Shown: positions 1 to 9,064 of the stretch, piece after piece
Numbering within the stretch: position 1 is the first letter of the stretch
How the letters are laid out: every line of letters begins with the position of its first letter
Assembly: GCA_947455595.1 (NCBI GenBank)
Contig: CANGOP010000004.1
Coordinates: 114,429 to 178,428 of the forward strand
Direction: 5' to 3'
Length of the DNA stretch: 64,000 nt
Source: Gammaproteobacteria bacterium
GTDB taxonomy: Bacteria > Pseudomonadota > Gammaproteobacteria > Steroidobacterales > Steroidobacteraceae
Translations under genes and position numbers: made by a program
The notes under the pieces: generated by a model
What the model saw: the letters and a program-made list of their open reading frames with translations, nothing else
Told to the model about the DNA's origin: nothing
Databases searched by the model: none

Positions 1-146
1 AGTCGGAAGCCGGCAACATTGCCGACCTAGTCCGGATTCTGTACAGCACCCGGATCCTCGTCAATGGATTCCGCTGAGTCCCGTCTCAGTTTGACGCCCT
101 TCCGTACGCAGGGCTACCCTTGACGCCCAATTCGAGCCGCATCGGA
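1..146. other. Leading non-coding stretch with possible weak xseB promoter
   Basis: I see no gene in this first stretch. A TTGACG at 91-96 followed after 18 bases by TACCCT at 115-120 could be a weak promoter for xseB. The open frames here on the minus strand are shadows of xseB. Confidence 0.3.
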
Positions 147-419
147 ATGCGCATGCCCAAGATTTCAAAGGCAACGGAATCTGCCTCCCCCGCTCCATTC
201 GACTTTGAGGCCGCCATGGGCGAACTCGAAGGTGTGGTGACGCGCCTAGAGAGTGGTGACGTCCCACTCGAAGAGGCCCTCAGCGCCTTTGAACGCGGCA
301 TCGCCTTGACCCGCGCGTGCCAGACCGCGTTGACCGCTGCAGAGCAAAAAGTAGAGAAACTCTCGATGCACACGGACGGCACCGCCCACCTGGAACCCTT
401 CGACGGCGACGACGAGTGA
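147..419 (+). CDS. xseB: Exodeoxyribonuclease VII small subunit
   Basis: The product is the small subunit of exonuclease VII, which with XseA degrades single-stranded DNA to oligonucleotides in the cytoplasm. The 90-residue protein has the family signature: a DFEAAMGELE segment, then the helix VTRLESGDVPLEEAL and the FERGIAL segment, and an acidic tail. The frame is open from a TTG at 120, but ATG codons at 147 and 153 give a normal-length protein, so the exact start is unsure. The stop codon at 417-419 overlaps the GTG start of ispA at 416, so the two are translationally coupled. xseB-ispA-dxs is a standard gammaproteobacterial order. Confidence 0.92.
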   Translation: MRMPKISKATESASPAPFDFEAAMGELEGVVTRLESGDVPLEEALSAFERGIALTRACQTALTAAEQKVEKLSMHTDGTAHLEPFDGDDE

Positions 420-1303
420 GCACGGATTTGCAACGGATGCTCTGCGGCTATCAGGCGCGGGCAGAATCCGCGTTGGACGCCCGTTTACCGGCCGAGACCC
501 TCGTTCCGACGAGGCTGCATGCGGCTATCCGCTATTCCACGCTTGGCGGCGGCAAACGGATCCGTCCGGCATTGGTGTATGCAACCGGGGAACTACTCGG
601 CGCGCAGCCAGAGAGTCTGGACGCTGCCGCGGCTGCCGTGGAGATGATTCACGCTTACTCGCTGATCCATGATGATCTGCCGGCCATGGACGATGATGAC
701 CTGCGGCGTGGGCGGCCGACCTGTCACAAAGCCTTCGACGAAGCGACCGCCATCCTCGCCGGTGACGCCTTGCAGGTGCTGGCTTTCGAAAGCCTCGCCG
801 ATGCTCCCGTGGGCGCGGCGCAGCGGATTGCGATGGTGGGGGTTCTCGCACGCGCGTCCGGCACGCGTGGGATGGCCGGTGGCCAAGCGATTGATCTGGC
901 CTCTGTGGGAAAGACGCTCAGCGCAGATCAGGTTGAGCAAATGCATCGGTACAAGACCGGCGCTCTGCTCGAGGCCAGCGTCATGCTGGCAGTCGCGTTG
1001 GCCGGACAAGAGGCGACACCCGCTGCCGCGGCACTGAACCGTTATGCCCGAGCCATCGGTTTTGCCTTCCAGATTGTCGACGACCTACTGGATATCGAGG
1101 GTGATCCGTCGTTGCTCGGCAAGACCATCGGCGTTGACCTCGCGCGCGGCAAACCCACCTACCCGGCCGCTGTCGGCTTGCCGGCGGCTCGGCAGCGAGC
1201 GCAGGAACTGATGGACGAAGCCGATCAAGCGCTGTCGCCCTTTGGGGAATCCGCCCAGATGCTGCGTTGGCTGGGTGGCTATATCGTCCACCGCCAGTCC
1301 TGA
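416..1303 (+). CDS. ispA: Farnesyl diphosphate synthase (polyprenyl synthetase)
   Basis: This enzyme condenses isopentenyl diphosphate with dimethylallyl and geranyl diphosphate to make farnesyl diphosphate, the precursor of undecaprenyl phosphate and quinone side chains. The 295-residue protein shows the first Asp-rich motif (DDLPAMDDDD, about residues 86-95) and the second (DDLLD, about 222-226), plus the GGGKRIRP segment near residue 45 that binds diphosphate. Although the frame is open from 317, the GTG at 416 gives the normal N-terminus and a four-base overlap with the xseB stop. It lies directly before dxs, so both ends of the isoprenoid route are encoded together. Confidence 0.95.
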   Translation: MSTDLQRMLCGYQARAESALDARLPAETLVPTRLHAAIRYSTLGGGKRIRPALVYATGELLGAQPESLDAAAAAVEMIHAYSLIHDDLPAMDDDDLRRGRPTCHKAFDEATAILAGDALQVLAFESLADAPVGAAQRIAMVGVLARASGTRGMAGGQAIDLASVGKTLSADQVEQMHRYKTGALLEASVMLAVALAGQEATPAAAALNRYARAIGFAFQIVDDLLDIEGDPSLLGKTIGVDLARGKPTYPAAVGLPAARQRAQELMDEADQALSPFGESAQMLRWLGGYIVHRQS

Positions 1304-1328
1304 TTCGCCGGCCCAAGCGCCGGTGCGG

Positions 1329-1334
1329 TAGACT
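1329..1334 (+). promoter_or_regulatory. -10 hexamer of a predicted leaderless dxs promoter
   Basis: TAGACT ends six bases before the dxs ATG at 1341, which places the expected transcription start on the start codon. No clear -35 hexamer is visible, and no Shine-Dalgarno sequence of the usual spacing precedes the ATG. Confidence 0.5.
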
Positions 1335-1340
1335 GTCGGG

Positions 1341-3221
1341 ATGCCTGGCAACGCAACCTATCCTTTGCTCGATCGGGTGATGAACCCACACGAATTGCGC
1401 GCGCTGCCGGAGTCGGCACTGCCCGCCGTCGCTGACGAATTACGCACCTTCTTGATCAACACGGTCAGTCAAATGGGTGGCCATTTCGCCGCCGGACTCG
1501 GGACGGTGGAATTGACCGTTGCGCTGCATTACGTGTTCGAGACACCGAATGACCGTTTGGTCTGGGACGTCGGGCATCAAGCCTATCCGCACAAAGTGCT
1601 GACCGGCCGCGGGGACCGTCTGGCAACTATCAAGCAGAAAGACGGCCTCGCGCCGTTTCCGAGTCGTACCGAGAGTGAATACGACACGTTCGGCGTCGGC
1701 CATTCCTCGACCTCGGTATCGGCTGCTCTGGGCATGGCACTGGCGGATCGACTGCAGGGTGGACACCGCGCCCATGTCGCCGTGATCGGCGACGGCGCCA
1801 TGTCAGCGGGTCTGGCATTCGAAGCACTCAACCACGCCGGCGCCGTAGACGCGAACGTCTTGGTGGTCCTCAACGACAACGACATGTCCATCTCCGAAAA
1901 TGTCGGCGCGTTGTCGAACTATTTCGCCCGTGTGCTGGCGGGTCGCCTGTATCAAGGCATCCGCGAAGGTGGCAAACGCGTCCTACGACGCATTCCTGCC
2001 GCGTGGGAATTCGCGCGCCGCTCCGAAGAACACCTCAAAGGCATGGTCCTGCCAGGGACGATGTTCGAGGAAATGGGCCTGAATTACATCGGCCCCGTGG
2101 ATGGGCACGACGTGGTCGGCCTCGTGCGCACGCTCAAACTGATCAAGCAGGCTCGCGGTCCGCAGTTTCTGCATGTCGTCACCAAAAAAGGTAAGGGCTA
2201 CGCGCCCGCAGAAGCTGATCCCATCAAATGGCACGGCCCGGGTCCGTTCGATGCGGCGAAAGGGGAAATCCGCAAGGAACAAGCCTCTGGGCCGACGTAC
2301 ACGCAAGTCTTCAGCCAGTGGCTCTGCGACGAAGCGGATCGTGACCCCACGGTGGTGGCGATCACGCCCGCCATGCGCGAAGGTTCCGGCTTAGTCGAGT
2401 TCTCCAAGCGTTTCCCCAATCGCTATTTCGACGTCGCGATTGCCGAACAACACGCCGTCACGCTGGCCGCAGGGATGGCCTGCGAGGGCCTCAAGCCAGT
2501 CGTCGCCATCTACTCGTCGTTCCTGCAACGCGGCTACGACCAGTTGATCCATGACGTGGCAATTCAAAATCTGCCGGTGACTTTTGCACTGGACAGAGCC
2601 GGCCTCGTCGGGGGCGACGGTGCCACTCACCAAGGCACCTTCGACCTGTCTTATCTGCGGTGCATCCCTAATCTCACCGTGATGGTGCCGGCGGACGAAA
2701 ATGAGTGCCGGCAAATGCTGCACACGGCGGTCCATTTGGGCAGCCCGGCGGCCGTTCGGTACCCGCGAGGGACTGGACCTGGCGCGAAAATTGTACAAGA
2801 ATTGTACAGCCTGCCAATCGGCAAAGGCGTGGTCGTCCGTAGAGGTCGATCCCGTCTTGCAATCGTCGCACTCGGACCCATGGTGTCTTTGCTGGGCACC
2901 GTGGCCGAAGAATTCGACGCCACGTTGGTCAACCTGCGCTTCGTCAAGCCGCTCGACCGGGAGCTTGTGTTGGATATCGCCACCCACCATTCACACCTCG
3001 TCACTGCGGAAGAAAACGTTCTGCAGGGCGGTGCGGGATCCGCGATTCTCGAAGTGCTGGCAGAAGCCGGCCTCGAGAGGCCGGTACTGCGCCTCGGCAT
3101 TCCCGACCAATTCATCGAACACGGCTCTAGGAACGACAACCTGGTATCGGCCGGCCTCGACGTGGGCACAATGCGATCGCGCATTGCCGCCTTCACCTCT
3201 CACCACTCTCAGCGCGTTTGA
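1341..3221 (+). CDS. dxs: 1-deoxy-D-xylulose-5-phosphate synthase
   Basis: Dxs joins pyruvate and glyceraldehyde 3-phosphate using thiamine diphosphate, the first step of the MEP isoprenoid pathway. The 626-residue length is normal for the family. Visible signatures are the N-terminal [12 protein letters not shown] segment, the thiamine-diphosphate motif GDGAMSAG near residue 150, the second-domain [13 protein letters not shown] segment with its catalytic Glu, and the C-terminal transketolase domain. The start at 1341 agrees with homologues and with the TAGACT hexamer six bases upstream. A long frame from 2701 that overlaps its 3' half is an artefact running into folE2. The gene follows ispA by 37 bases and so may be expressed both from the upstream operon and from its own promoter. 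Confidence 0.96.
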   Translation: MPGNATYPLLDRVMNPHELRALPESALPAVADELRTFLINTVSQMGGHFAAGLGTVELTVALHYVFETPNDRLVWDVGHQAYPHKVLTGRGDRLATIKQKDGLAPFPSRTESEYDTFGVGHSSTSVSAALGMALADRLQGGHRAHVAVIGDGAMSAGLAFEALNHAGAVDANVLVVLNDNDMSISENVGALSNYFARVLAGRLYQGIREGGKRVLRRIPAAWEFARRSEEHLKGMVLPGTMFEEMGLNYIGPVDGHDVVGLVRTLKLIKQARGPQFLHVVTKKGKGYAPAEADPIKWHGPGPFDAAKGEIRKEQASGPTYTQVFSQWLCDEADRDPTVVAITPAMREGSGLVEFSKRFPNRYFDVAIAEQHAVTLAAGMACEGLKPVVAIYSSFLQRGYDQLIHDVAIQNLPVTFALDRAGLVGGDGATHQGTFDLSYLRCIPNLTVMVPADENECRQMLHTAVHLGSPAAVRYPRGTGPGAKIVQELYSLPIGKGVVVRRGRSRLAIVALGPMVSLLGTVAEEFDATLVNLRFVKPLDRELVLDIATHHSHLVTAEENVLQGGAGSAILEVLAEAGLERPVLRLGIPDQFIEHGSRNDNLVSAGLDVGTMRSRIAAFTSHHSQRV

Positions 3222-3270
3222 TGCGCTTGACGGCTCCGCCGTCCCCCCCCTTTTGCGAAGGACATCAGTG

Positions 3271-4080
3271 ATGGACACCCCGACTACCCGCCAGACCCCG
3301 ATCGAAGACGTTCAGTCTCGCGTCGACGAACGTCGAATTGCGATCGACAAAGTGGGCATCAAAGACATTTATCACCCCGTCCGCGTCAAAGATCGCTCCG
3401 GCGGTGATCAACACACCATCGCGAACTTCAACATGTATGTGTACCTGCCCCATAACTTCAAGGGCACCCACATGTCGCGATTCGTCGAGATTTTGCACTT
3501 GAATGAACGCGAACTCTCAGTCGATTCCTTCCGTGACATGCTCGCCGAAATGGTGAAGCGTCTGGATGCGGAAAAGGGCCACATTGAAATGGCGTTTCCG
3601 TACTTTGTCATGAAGTCGGCGCCCGTATCCGGCGTCAAGAGCCTTCTGGATTATCGCGCGTCTTTGATTGGTGAGATTTCCAAGGGAAAAACGGAGACCT
3701 GGGTCAAGGTCGTGGTCCCCGTCACCAGCTTGTGCCCGTGCTCGAAGAAAATTTCAGACTACGGCGCTCATAACCAGCGCTCGCACGTGACGATTACTGC
3801 GCGTATTGAGGGACATGTCTGGATTGAGGAACTGATCGACATCGCCGAGCAGGAAGCCTCCTGCGAGGTGTTTGGCATTCTGAAGCGCCCTGATGAGAAG
3901 TGGGTGACCGAGCGCGCCTACGACAATCCAAAATTTGTCGAGGATTTGGTGCGAGATGTGGCGGTACGCCTGAATGCTGACGATAGAATCCGCGCTTACA
4001 CCGTCGAGAGCGAAAACTTCGAGTCGATTCATAATCACTCGGCCTACGCACTCATCGAAGTGAACAAAGACTCGCCATAA
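3271..4080 (+). CDS. folE2: GTP cyclohydrolase FolE2 (type IB)
   Basis: FolE2 converts GTP to dihydroneopterin triphosphate, the entry step of folate (and queuosine) synthesis, and is the metal-flexible alternative to FolE. The 269-residue protein carries the family hallmark [16 protein letters not shown] at about residues 155-170, with the metal-binding Cys, and an SHVTI segment after it. The ATG at 3271 follows an AAGGA ribosome site at 3258-3262, while the open frame upstream of it only overlaps dxs and is not coding. An eight-C run at 3243-3250 sits between dxs and this gene. It closes the plus-strand cofactor block and converges on the kinase gene. Confidence 0.95.
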   Translation: MDTPTTRQTPIEDVQSRVDERRIAIDKVGIKDIYHPVRVKDRSGGDQHTIANFNMYVYLPHNFKGTHMSRFVEILHLNERELSVDSFRDMLAEMVKRLDAEKGHIEMAFPYFVMKSAPVSGVKSLLDYRASLIGEISKGKTETWVKVVVPVTSLCPCSKKISDYGAHNQRSHVTITARIEGHVWIEELIDIAEQEASCEVFGILKRPDEKWVTERAYDNPKFVEDLVRDVAVRLNADDRIRAYTVESENFESIHNHSAYALIEVNKDSP

Positions 4081-4138
4081 CAATCTTGCCGCCGAGTTGA
4101 CCGGGATCATCCTCACTGCAGCCAGCCAACTGCCGTTC

Positions 4139-5428
4139 TCAGTCTCGCGTTGGAAATCCCTGCAGGCGACGCACGAGGCTGCGTAGGAAGACTTGGTTGA
4201 AATGCAGCTGACAGGCGGGAGATGCTTGCTCTAGGCGCGTCGAAGAAACGCGCAAGGCAGTCACGGGCCCCTCCGCTCGAATCGTTGCCTGGCGCCGTGC
4301 GCCGGCAACGCATGCCGCTTCGCCGAAGCAGTCGCCAGCGCCGAGATGGCCTATCAACGTCGCATCTTTGTAGACAGCCAGACGGCCATTGACCGCGACG
4401 TAGAACCGATCTTCCACTTCACCCTGCCGAACCAATTCGGTTCCATCCGGGTGGAGCTCCCAATCACTGGCTCGCAGAATTTCACCGATTTCGGCATGGC
4501 TGAAGTCATGGAAAAACGGTAGGCGGCGTAGCGTCGCGAACTGTTCCTGACGGTCCATGCGGTCACCGTCTACCCGTAGTTTCTGGTGTACGCGTGTCAG
4601 CGCGGCCGCGAATTCTTGTCCAGACGCGAAGCGCTGTTCGGGGTTCTTGACCAACGCACGCATGACCACCGCCTCGAGCTCCTCCGGGACACCCTCACGC
4701 AGCGTGTGAATCGGCGGTGGCGTTGCGTACACAATCTGGTGCATCAACTTCGCCAGGTTGGGGCCGCGAAACGGCCGCATCCCGGTCAGCAACTCGTACA
4801 TCACCGCGCCGAGCGAATACAGATCCGAGCGGTTGGACAACTCAGCAGATTGCACCTGCTCCGGAGACATGTAGGACGGACTACCCGCAATGCCCTCAAT
4901 ACCGCTACCGGTCCCGTTGGGACCCAGCGCAATGCCAAAGTCGATGACCCGCAACTCGCTCTCGACATTGAGCATCAGGTTCGATGGCTTAATATCGCGA
5001 TGAATGACCCCACGGCTATGGGCGTACGCCAACGCGCGGGCGCATTTATAGGCGATCTCAACAACCGCTTCGGGGGTTAAAAGATTGTCTTCACGACAAT
5101 ATGTGGCCAGTGTTCGGGCCCCGTAAATGAACTCCGTGACGATGTAACAGCGACCGTTCTCCTCGCCAGCGTCATAGATCGGCAGAATATGGGGGTGCTG
5201 TAGCAGACCCACGAGATGCGCTTCAGACAGAAACATCTGTCGGGCGACACGGTGGCGTATGGGATCGTCCGGGCTCGTCTGGTGGTAAACCTTGATGGCC
5301 ACATCCCGTCGATAATACGGGTCGTGCGAAAGATAGACGGTCCCCGTCGTGCCGCGGGCGACTTCCTTGATGATTTCGTACTTGCCGATCCGCTGCAGCG
5401 ACAGCGACTCGTTGGCCATCGCCGCCAT
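4139..5428 (-). CDS. Ser/Thr protein kinase with C-terminal cyclic-nucleotide-binding domain
   Basis: This is a predicted cytoplasmic Hanks-type kinase of about 429 residues. The kinase half has the ATP-binding Lys in VAIKVY, the catalytic loop HRDIKPSN, the DFG motif and the SYMSPEQ activation-segment end, so it should be active. After a linker, the last 120 or so residues form a cNMP/Crp-type sensor domain, with LVRQGEVEDRFYVAVNGRLAVY and the phosphate-binding-cassette-like GDCFGEAACV segment. No membrane helix is seen. The start is uncertain: GTG at 5485, ATG at 5428 and ATG at 5419 are all possible and none has a good ribosome site. It follows thiL by under 150 bases on the same strand, at the place where pgpA is often found in related operons. 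Its targets are unknown. Confidence 0.88.
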   Translation of the reverse strand: MAAMANESLSLQRIGKYEIIKEVARGTTGTVYLSHDPYYRRDVAIKVYHQTSPDDPIRHRVARQMFLSEAHLVGLLQHPHILPIYDAGEENGRCYIVTEFIYGARTLATYCREDNLLTPEAVVEIAYKCARALAYAHSRGVIHRDIKPSNLMLNVESELRVIDFGIALGPNGTGSGIEGIAGSPSYMSPEQVQSAELSNRSDLYSLGAVMYELLTGMRPFRGPNLAKLMHQIVYATPPPIHTLREGVPEELEAVVMRALVKNPEQRFASGQEFAAALTRVHQKLRVDGDRMDRQEQFATLRRLPFFHDFSHAEIGEILRASDWELHPDGTELVRQGEVEDRFYVAVNGRLAVYKDATLIGHLGAGDCFGEAACVAGARRQATIRAEGPVTALRVSSTRLEQASPACQLHFNQVFLRSLVRRLQGFPTRD

Positions 5429-5569
5429 AGGGTGAGTCGATGCAGACTGGGATGGCGAATGGATGGCGTGCTCCAAAACCCCCACCCGCGGCGAGGGAAC
5501 GCCGGCAAAGGTTACGCCGACTGGATCATCCAGAACGTGAACCGGCTCGCTGTTTCGAGACCGAGTTGA

Positions 5570-6532
5570 TCAACTCGCGAAATGGTCCCACCCACGGGGC
5601 ACCGGCAACTCGCCTCGCTCACCGATCACTTTCACGCCCTTACCGATCACGATTTCGCCAATGCAGTGACAAGCGGGAGCACCCACCCGGGCCGCCAAGG
5701 CCCCAATTTGCGCGCGGGCGCCGGCGGGCGCCGTGAAGAGCAATTCGTAATCATCGCCACCGGACAAGGCATACCGGCGTGCCTCCTCTTCACCCGCAAG
5801 GTCATAGAGGGCGCGGGAAAGCGGTAATTCTCGTGCACGGATCAGTGCACCCACGCCCGACGCGGTCGTGATTCGACCGAGGTCCTGCGCCAGCCCATCC
5901 GAGACGTCCACGCAGGCACTGGCCACACCGCGTAAGCCCTGACCGAAGGCAACCCTCGGCTCCGGATGCAGAAACTTTCGCTCCAATGCACCCCGATTAG
6001 CCCCCTGCCCCCGCATCCGTCCCTGATACAGCGCAAGACCGGCCGCCGCATCGCCCGGCCAACCGGTGACGTAGACGAGGTCACCCGGCCGGGCACCCGC
6101 GCGTCGCAGCGCGGACCCCGCAGGCACCCATCCCATCGCCGTCACAGAAATCGTGAGTGGACCCCGCGTGGTATCTCCCCCCACCAACGCGACGCCAGCC
6201 TGGTTCGCCAGTTTGCCGAGACCACGCGCGAATCCGTCGAGCCACGCCTCGTCGAATTCAGGCAGAGTCAGCGCGAGCATGGCCCAAGCGGGCGTCGCGC
6301 CCATCGCCGCCAAGTCTGAGAGATTCACCGCCAGCGAACGCCAGCCGATGTCGTAAGCATCGCAGTCGGTCGGGAAGTGTCGGCCCTCCACGAGCGTATC
6401 GACACAGGTGACCAGTTCATGCCCAGGCGGCACGGCCAGTACCGCCGCATCATCACCCACGCCCAGAACGGTGTCGGGGCGAGAGGCCCCCAACGAGGCG
6501 AAAAACCGGTCAATGAGCTCGAACTCGCCCAT
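5570..6532 (-). CDS. thiL: Thiamine-monophosphate kinase
   Basis: ThiL phosphorylates thiamine monophosphate to thiamine diphosphate, the cofactor used by Dxs in this same window. The 320-residue protein begins MGEFELIDRFF, as the family does, and has the GVGDDAAVL metal/ATP segment, the CVDTLVEGRHF segment and the ALVGGDTTRGP and SGGDDYELLF motifs. It starts 14 bases after the nusB stop, in the conserved nusB-thiL order, and is probably cotranscribed with ribBA-ribH-nusB. Confidence 0.95.
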   Translation of the reverse strand: MGEFELIDRFFASLGASRPDTVLGVGDDAAVLAVPPGHELVTCVDTLVEGRHFPTDCDAYDIGWRSLAVNLSDLAAMGATPAWAMLALTLPEFDEAWLDGFARGLGKLANQAGVALVGGDTTRGPLTISVTAMGWVPAGSALRRAGARPGDLVYVTGWPGDAAAGLALYQGRMRGQGANRGALERKFLHPEPRVAFGQGLRGVASACVDVSDGLAQDLGRITTASGVGALIRARELPLSRALYDLAGEEEARRYALSGGDDYELLFTAPAGARAQIGALAARVGAPACHCIGEIVIGKGVKVIGERGELPVPRGWDHFAS

Positions 6533-6546
6533 GCCGGCGCCCCCGC

Positions 6547-6996
6547 TCAGAGATCGCGCTCGTACGGCCGCAACTCGCCGGCCGCCCGGTCGAGTACGCC
6601 ATTCACGAACTTGTAGCCGTCCGTCGCGCCGAAGCGCTTAGCCAGATCGACCGCTTCACTGATCGCGACCCGAAACGGCACATCCAAGCGATGCTGTAAC
6701 TCATAGAGCGCCATCCACAGAATGCCGTGTTCAATCGGATCCAGATGTTTGGGCTCGATATCCGAAAAGCGGGTGAGCAAAGCATCCAGCGCATCCCGCT
6801 GTTGCGCGACATTCATCAGCAACTCGCGCAGATATTCCATGTCAGCGCCCTTAGATTCCGGGTCGAGGGCGTATTGATGGTAAAGGTCTTGCCAAGGTTG
6901 GCCACCCACCTGCATCTGATACAGGGCCTGCGCGAGGACCTTTCGGGCACCGCGTCGAGCTCGGGACAATAATCGTGCATCGGATTCGCGGCCCAT
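6547..6996 (-). CDS. nusB: Transcription antitermination factor NusB
   Basis: NusB binds boxA RNA with NusE (S10) and supports antitermination of rRNA operons. The 149-residue all-helical protein has the typical RARRGARKVLAQALYQMQ N-terminus, the LDPIEHGILWMALYEL core and the VAISEAVDLAKRFG and FVNGVLDRAA C-terminal motifs. The first 20 residues are somewhat longer than usual. Its start codon overlaps the stop of ribH (TAATG), so it is translationally coupled. The ribH-nusB pair is conserved across Proteobacteria. Confidence 0.95.
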   Translation of the reverse strand: MGRESDARLLSRARRGARKVLAQALYQMQVGGQPWQDLYHQYALDPESKGADMEYLRELLMNVAQQRDALDALLTRFSDIEPKHLDPIEHGILWMALYELQHRLDVPFRVAISEAVDLAKRFGATDGYKFVNGVLDRAAGELRPYERDL

Positions 6997-7472
6997 TATG
7001 GGTCCAATCGCTTGAGCAAATTCGCGGTCTCGATCGCAGCCAAGGCCGCCTCAGCGCCTTTGTTGCCGGCTTTGCCGCCGGCGCGGTCGATAGCCTGCTC
7101 GAACGTATCGCACGTCAGCACGCCATTGGTAACCGGGATGCCGGCATCAAGCGCCGCACGTGCAATGCCGGAGGTGCACTCACCCGCCACGAAATCAAAA
7201 TGGGCCGTGTCACCTTTGATGACCGCACCGAGCGCGACCACCGCATCGTAACGCTTGGATAGCGCTAAACGACGGACAACCAACGGCATCTCGAAAGCAC
7301 CCGGGACACGGACGACTTCCAGATCCTTTTCGCTGGCACCGTGACGAACGAGCGCATCAATGGCGCCGTCCACCAGCCTTGCCACGACAAAGTCGTTGAA
7401 GCGCGCAGCGACGATCGCAATGCGCAAATCGCGCGCAATGAGATCCGCTTCATGGGTGCGTACACTGGACAT
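6996..7472 (-). CDS. ribH: 6,7-dimethyl-8-ribityllumazine synthase
   Basis: RibH condenses 5-amino-6-ribitylaminouracil with 3,4-dihydroxy-2-butanone 4-phosphate in the penultimate step of riboflavin synthesis, usually as a 60-mer or decamer. The 158-residue protein shows the IAIVAARFND N-terminus, the VPGAFEMPLV substrate-binding segment, the GAVIKGDTAHFDFV segment with the catalytic His, and GVLTCDTFEQA. It overlaps nusB by one base and abuts ribBA (its start at 7472 is the last base of the ribBA stop), so the three genes are tightly coupled. Confidence 0.96.
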   Translation of the reverse strand: MSSVRTHEADLIARDLRIAIVAARFNDFVVARLVDGAIDALVRHGASEKDLEVVRVPGAFEMPLVVRRLALSKRYDAVVALGAVIKGDTAHFDFVAGECTSGIARAALDAGIPVTNGVLTCDTFEQAIDRAGGKAGNKGAEAALAAIETANLLKRLDP

Positions 7473-8590
7473 CAGTTCGACTCCTCGAGGGCGCCCGCAC
7501 CCACGGTTGGGACATATTCGGTGATGGTGAGGCCGAAGGCAGCCAAACCCTGTAACTGGGTATAACGCGACAGCACACGCATCGTCGAGACCCCAAGGTC
7601 GCCGAGAATTTGTGCGCCGATGCCATAGGTCCTCAAGACCGGACCCGGCGCTTTGCGCGCCCCACTCCCTAGTGAGCGTAAGCTTTCCACGATCTCACGT
7701 GGACTCTCCTCACCGCGCAGCAGTACGACGACACCATTACCCTCCGCCGCAATGCGTCGCATCGCGGCGGCGAGCGGCCAACCCAGTTCATCCGCGCGCA
7801 CACCGGCGGTATCCCGCAACGTTTCGGTGAGGTGCACGCGAACCAACGGCTCGCCGGACAGATCGCCTTTCACAAAGGCGAGATGGACGGCGCGATGGAC
7901 ATGATCTTCATACGCGACCATGCGAAACGGACCGTACTCGGTCTCGACCATTCGGTCTTCGATGCGCTCGATGGAGCGTTCCTTGGCTAAGCGATAACGG
8001 ATCAGGTCAGCGATCGTGCCGATCTTGAGGCCGTGCTCGCGAGCATATTTCTCAAGGTCAGGCCGACGCGCCATCGTGCCGTCTTCATTGAGAATTTCGA
8101 CAATCACAGCGGCCGGCTCAAAGCCGGCCAGTCGCGCGAGGTCGCAACCCGCTTCGGTGTGGCCGGCGCGGGTTAGCACCCCGCCAGGCTGCGCCATCAG
8201 CGGGAAAATATGGCCCGGTTGATGCAGATCTTCCGGCTTAGCGCCCTGTTTGACCGCTGCCTGTACCGTGCGGGCGCGATCGTGAGCCGAGATGCCCGTC
8301 GTGACACCCTCAGCCGCCTCAATCGAGACCGTAAAATTCGTGCGGTGTTCTTCGGCAGTCGCGGAGACCATCAACGGCAGGCGCAACTCGCGACACCGTT
8401 CCTGAGTCAGCGTGAGGCAAATCAATCCACGGCCATACCGTGCCATGAAATTGATGTCATCGGCACCCACGCACTCCGCCGCCATCAGAAGGTCGCCCTC
8501 GTTCTCGCGATCTTCGTCATCCACCATGATGACCATACGGCCAGCCTTCAGCTCGGCCAGAATTTCTTCGATCGGGACCAGTGGTGTCAT
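7472..8590 (-). CDS. ribBA: 3,4-dihydroxy-2-butanone-4-phosphate synthase with degenerate GTP cyclohydrolase II domain
   Basis: The first 200 residues are an intact RibB domain making the four-carbon riboflavin precursor: [11 protein letters not shown] near residue 24 (metal ligands) and [13 protein letters not shown] near 160 are present. The last 170 residues align with GTP cyclohydrolase II but have lost its zinc site: no cysteine occurs in this half, and the family HSECLTGDVFGS region reads [12 protein letters not shown], while GRGIGL is absent. It therefore resembles the RibBX type known in several Proteobacteria and should not hydrolyse GTP. A separate RibA is expected elsewhere in the genome. 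It is first in the ribBA-ribH-nusB-thiL unit and has its own TACAAT hexamer upstream. Confidence 0.93.
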   Translation of the reverse strand: MTPLVPIEEILAELKAGRMVIMVDDEDRENEGDLLMAAECVGADDINFMARYGRGLICLTLTQERCRELRLPLMVSATAEEHRTNFTVSIEAAEGVTTGISAHDRARTVQAAVKQGAKPEDLHQPGHIFPLMAQPGGVLTRAGHTEAGCDLARLAGFEPAAVIVEILNEDGTMARRPDLEKYAREHGLKIGTIADLIRYRLAKERSIERIEDRMVETEYGPFRMVAYEDHVHRAVHLAFVKGDLSGEPLVRVHLTETLRDTAGVRADELGWPLAAAMRRIAAEGNGVVVLLRGEESPREIVESLRSLGSGARKAPGPVLRTYGIGAQILGDLGVSTMRVLSRYTQLQGLAAFGLTITEYVPTVGAGALEESN

Positions 8591-8617
8591 GGCAGTTCAG
8601 CGTCCAGTCAAACAGTC

Positions 8618-8623
8618 ATTGTA
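8618..8623 (-). promoter_or_regulatory. Probable -10 of the ribBA promoter
   Basis: TACAAT on the minus strand would start a transcript near 8611, giving a leader of about 20 bases before the ribBA ATG at 8590. The leader is too short for an FMN riboswitch and none is seen. Confidence 0.4.
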
Positions 8624-8635
8624 GCAGGGCGAGGC

Positions 8636-9001
8636 TCAGCCTCCGGCGCGCTTGGCATCGATCCCGCGTTTCTTGAGTTCCTCGACCAAGGTATCCCGAT
8701 GCTCGCCCTGTATCTCGATGACCCCGTCGACCACCCGACCGCCGGTTCCACAGCGCTGTTTGAGCGCCTTGGCGAGCGCTTCCAGCTCGGCCGGCGGGAG
8801 CCCAAGCCCCGTGATCACGCTCACCCCTTTGCCGCCGCGGCCGGCCGTTTGACGAGCCACGCGAACGGGGCCTTTTTGGGCCGTCGCCGCCGCCAGGGCC
8901 GCCCGTGCCTTACAACGACAGGCGTTCGTGGGAAACCCGCAGCCGGGACAGACCCGACCGGATCCCGTGGCATAAACAATGCGAGATTCAGACTGCTTCA
9001 T
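8636..9001 (-). CDS. yciH: SUI1/YciH-family translation factor
   Basis: The protein is a bacterial member of the eIF1 (SUI1) family, thought to influence initiation fidelity on the small ribosomal subunit. Of 121 residues, the N-terminal part has a four-cysteine CPGCG...CRC cluster, and the C-terminal half has the SUI1 core, including GGKGVSVITGLGL and the KQRCGTGGRVVDGVIEIQG signature. The frame is open further upstream, but the ATG at 9001 gives the family length and lies six bases after TACAAT. It is divergent from the GNAT gene and sits between the two halves of the usual riboflavin operon. Confidence 0.9.
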   Translation of the reverse strand: MKQSESRIVYATGSGRVCPGCGFPTNACRCKARAALAAATAQKGPVRVARQTAGRGGKGVSVITGLGLPPAELEALAKALKQRCGTGGRVVDGVIEIQGEHRDTLVEELKKRGIDAKRAGG

Positions 9002-9007
9002 GGGAAA

Positions 9008-9013
9008 ATTGTA
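9008..9013 (-). promoter_or_regulatory. -10 hexamer of a predicted leaderless yciH promoter
   Basis: TACAAT (minus strand) ends six bases before the ATG at 9001, with TTTCCC between. The spacing predicts that transcription begins at the start codon. It is back to back with the GNAT promoter. Confidence 0.55.
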
Positions 9014-9052
9014 GCGGAATCCGTCCCGCTCAACCTCGCCCCACCGGTCACC

Positions 9053-9058
9053 GATAAT
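9053..9058 (+). promoter_or_regulatory. -10 hexamer of a predicted leaderless GNAT promoter
   Basis: GATAAT ends six bases before the ATG at 9065 (spacer CCAGCC). No ribosome-binding site is visible in the six bases, which fits a leaderless message. Confidence 0.5.
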
Positions 9059-9064
9059 CCAGCC

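Noticed and set aside
2701..3270. A long plus-strand frame reading into folE2 from inside dxs
   Set aside because: The first 190 codons overlap the functional 3' half of dxs in another frame and match nothing; the folE2 ATG at 3271 has its own ribosome site.
8590..8640. An FMN riboswitch before ribBA
   Set aside because: The gap to the previous gene is under 50 bases, too short for the aptamer, and no conserved RFN segments are present.
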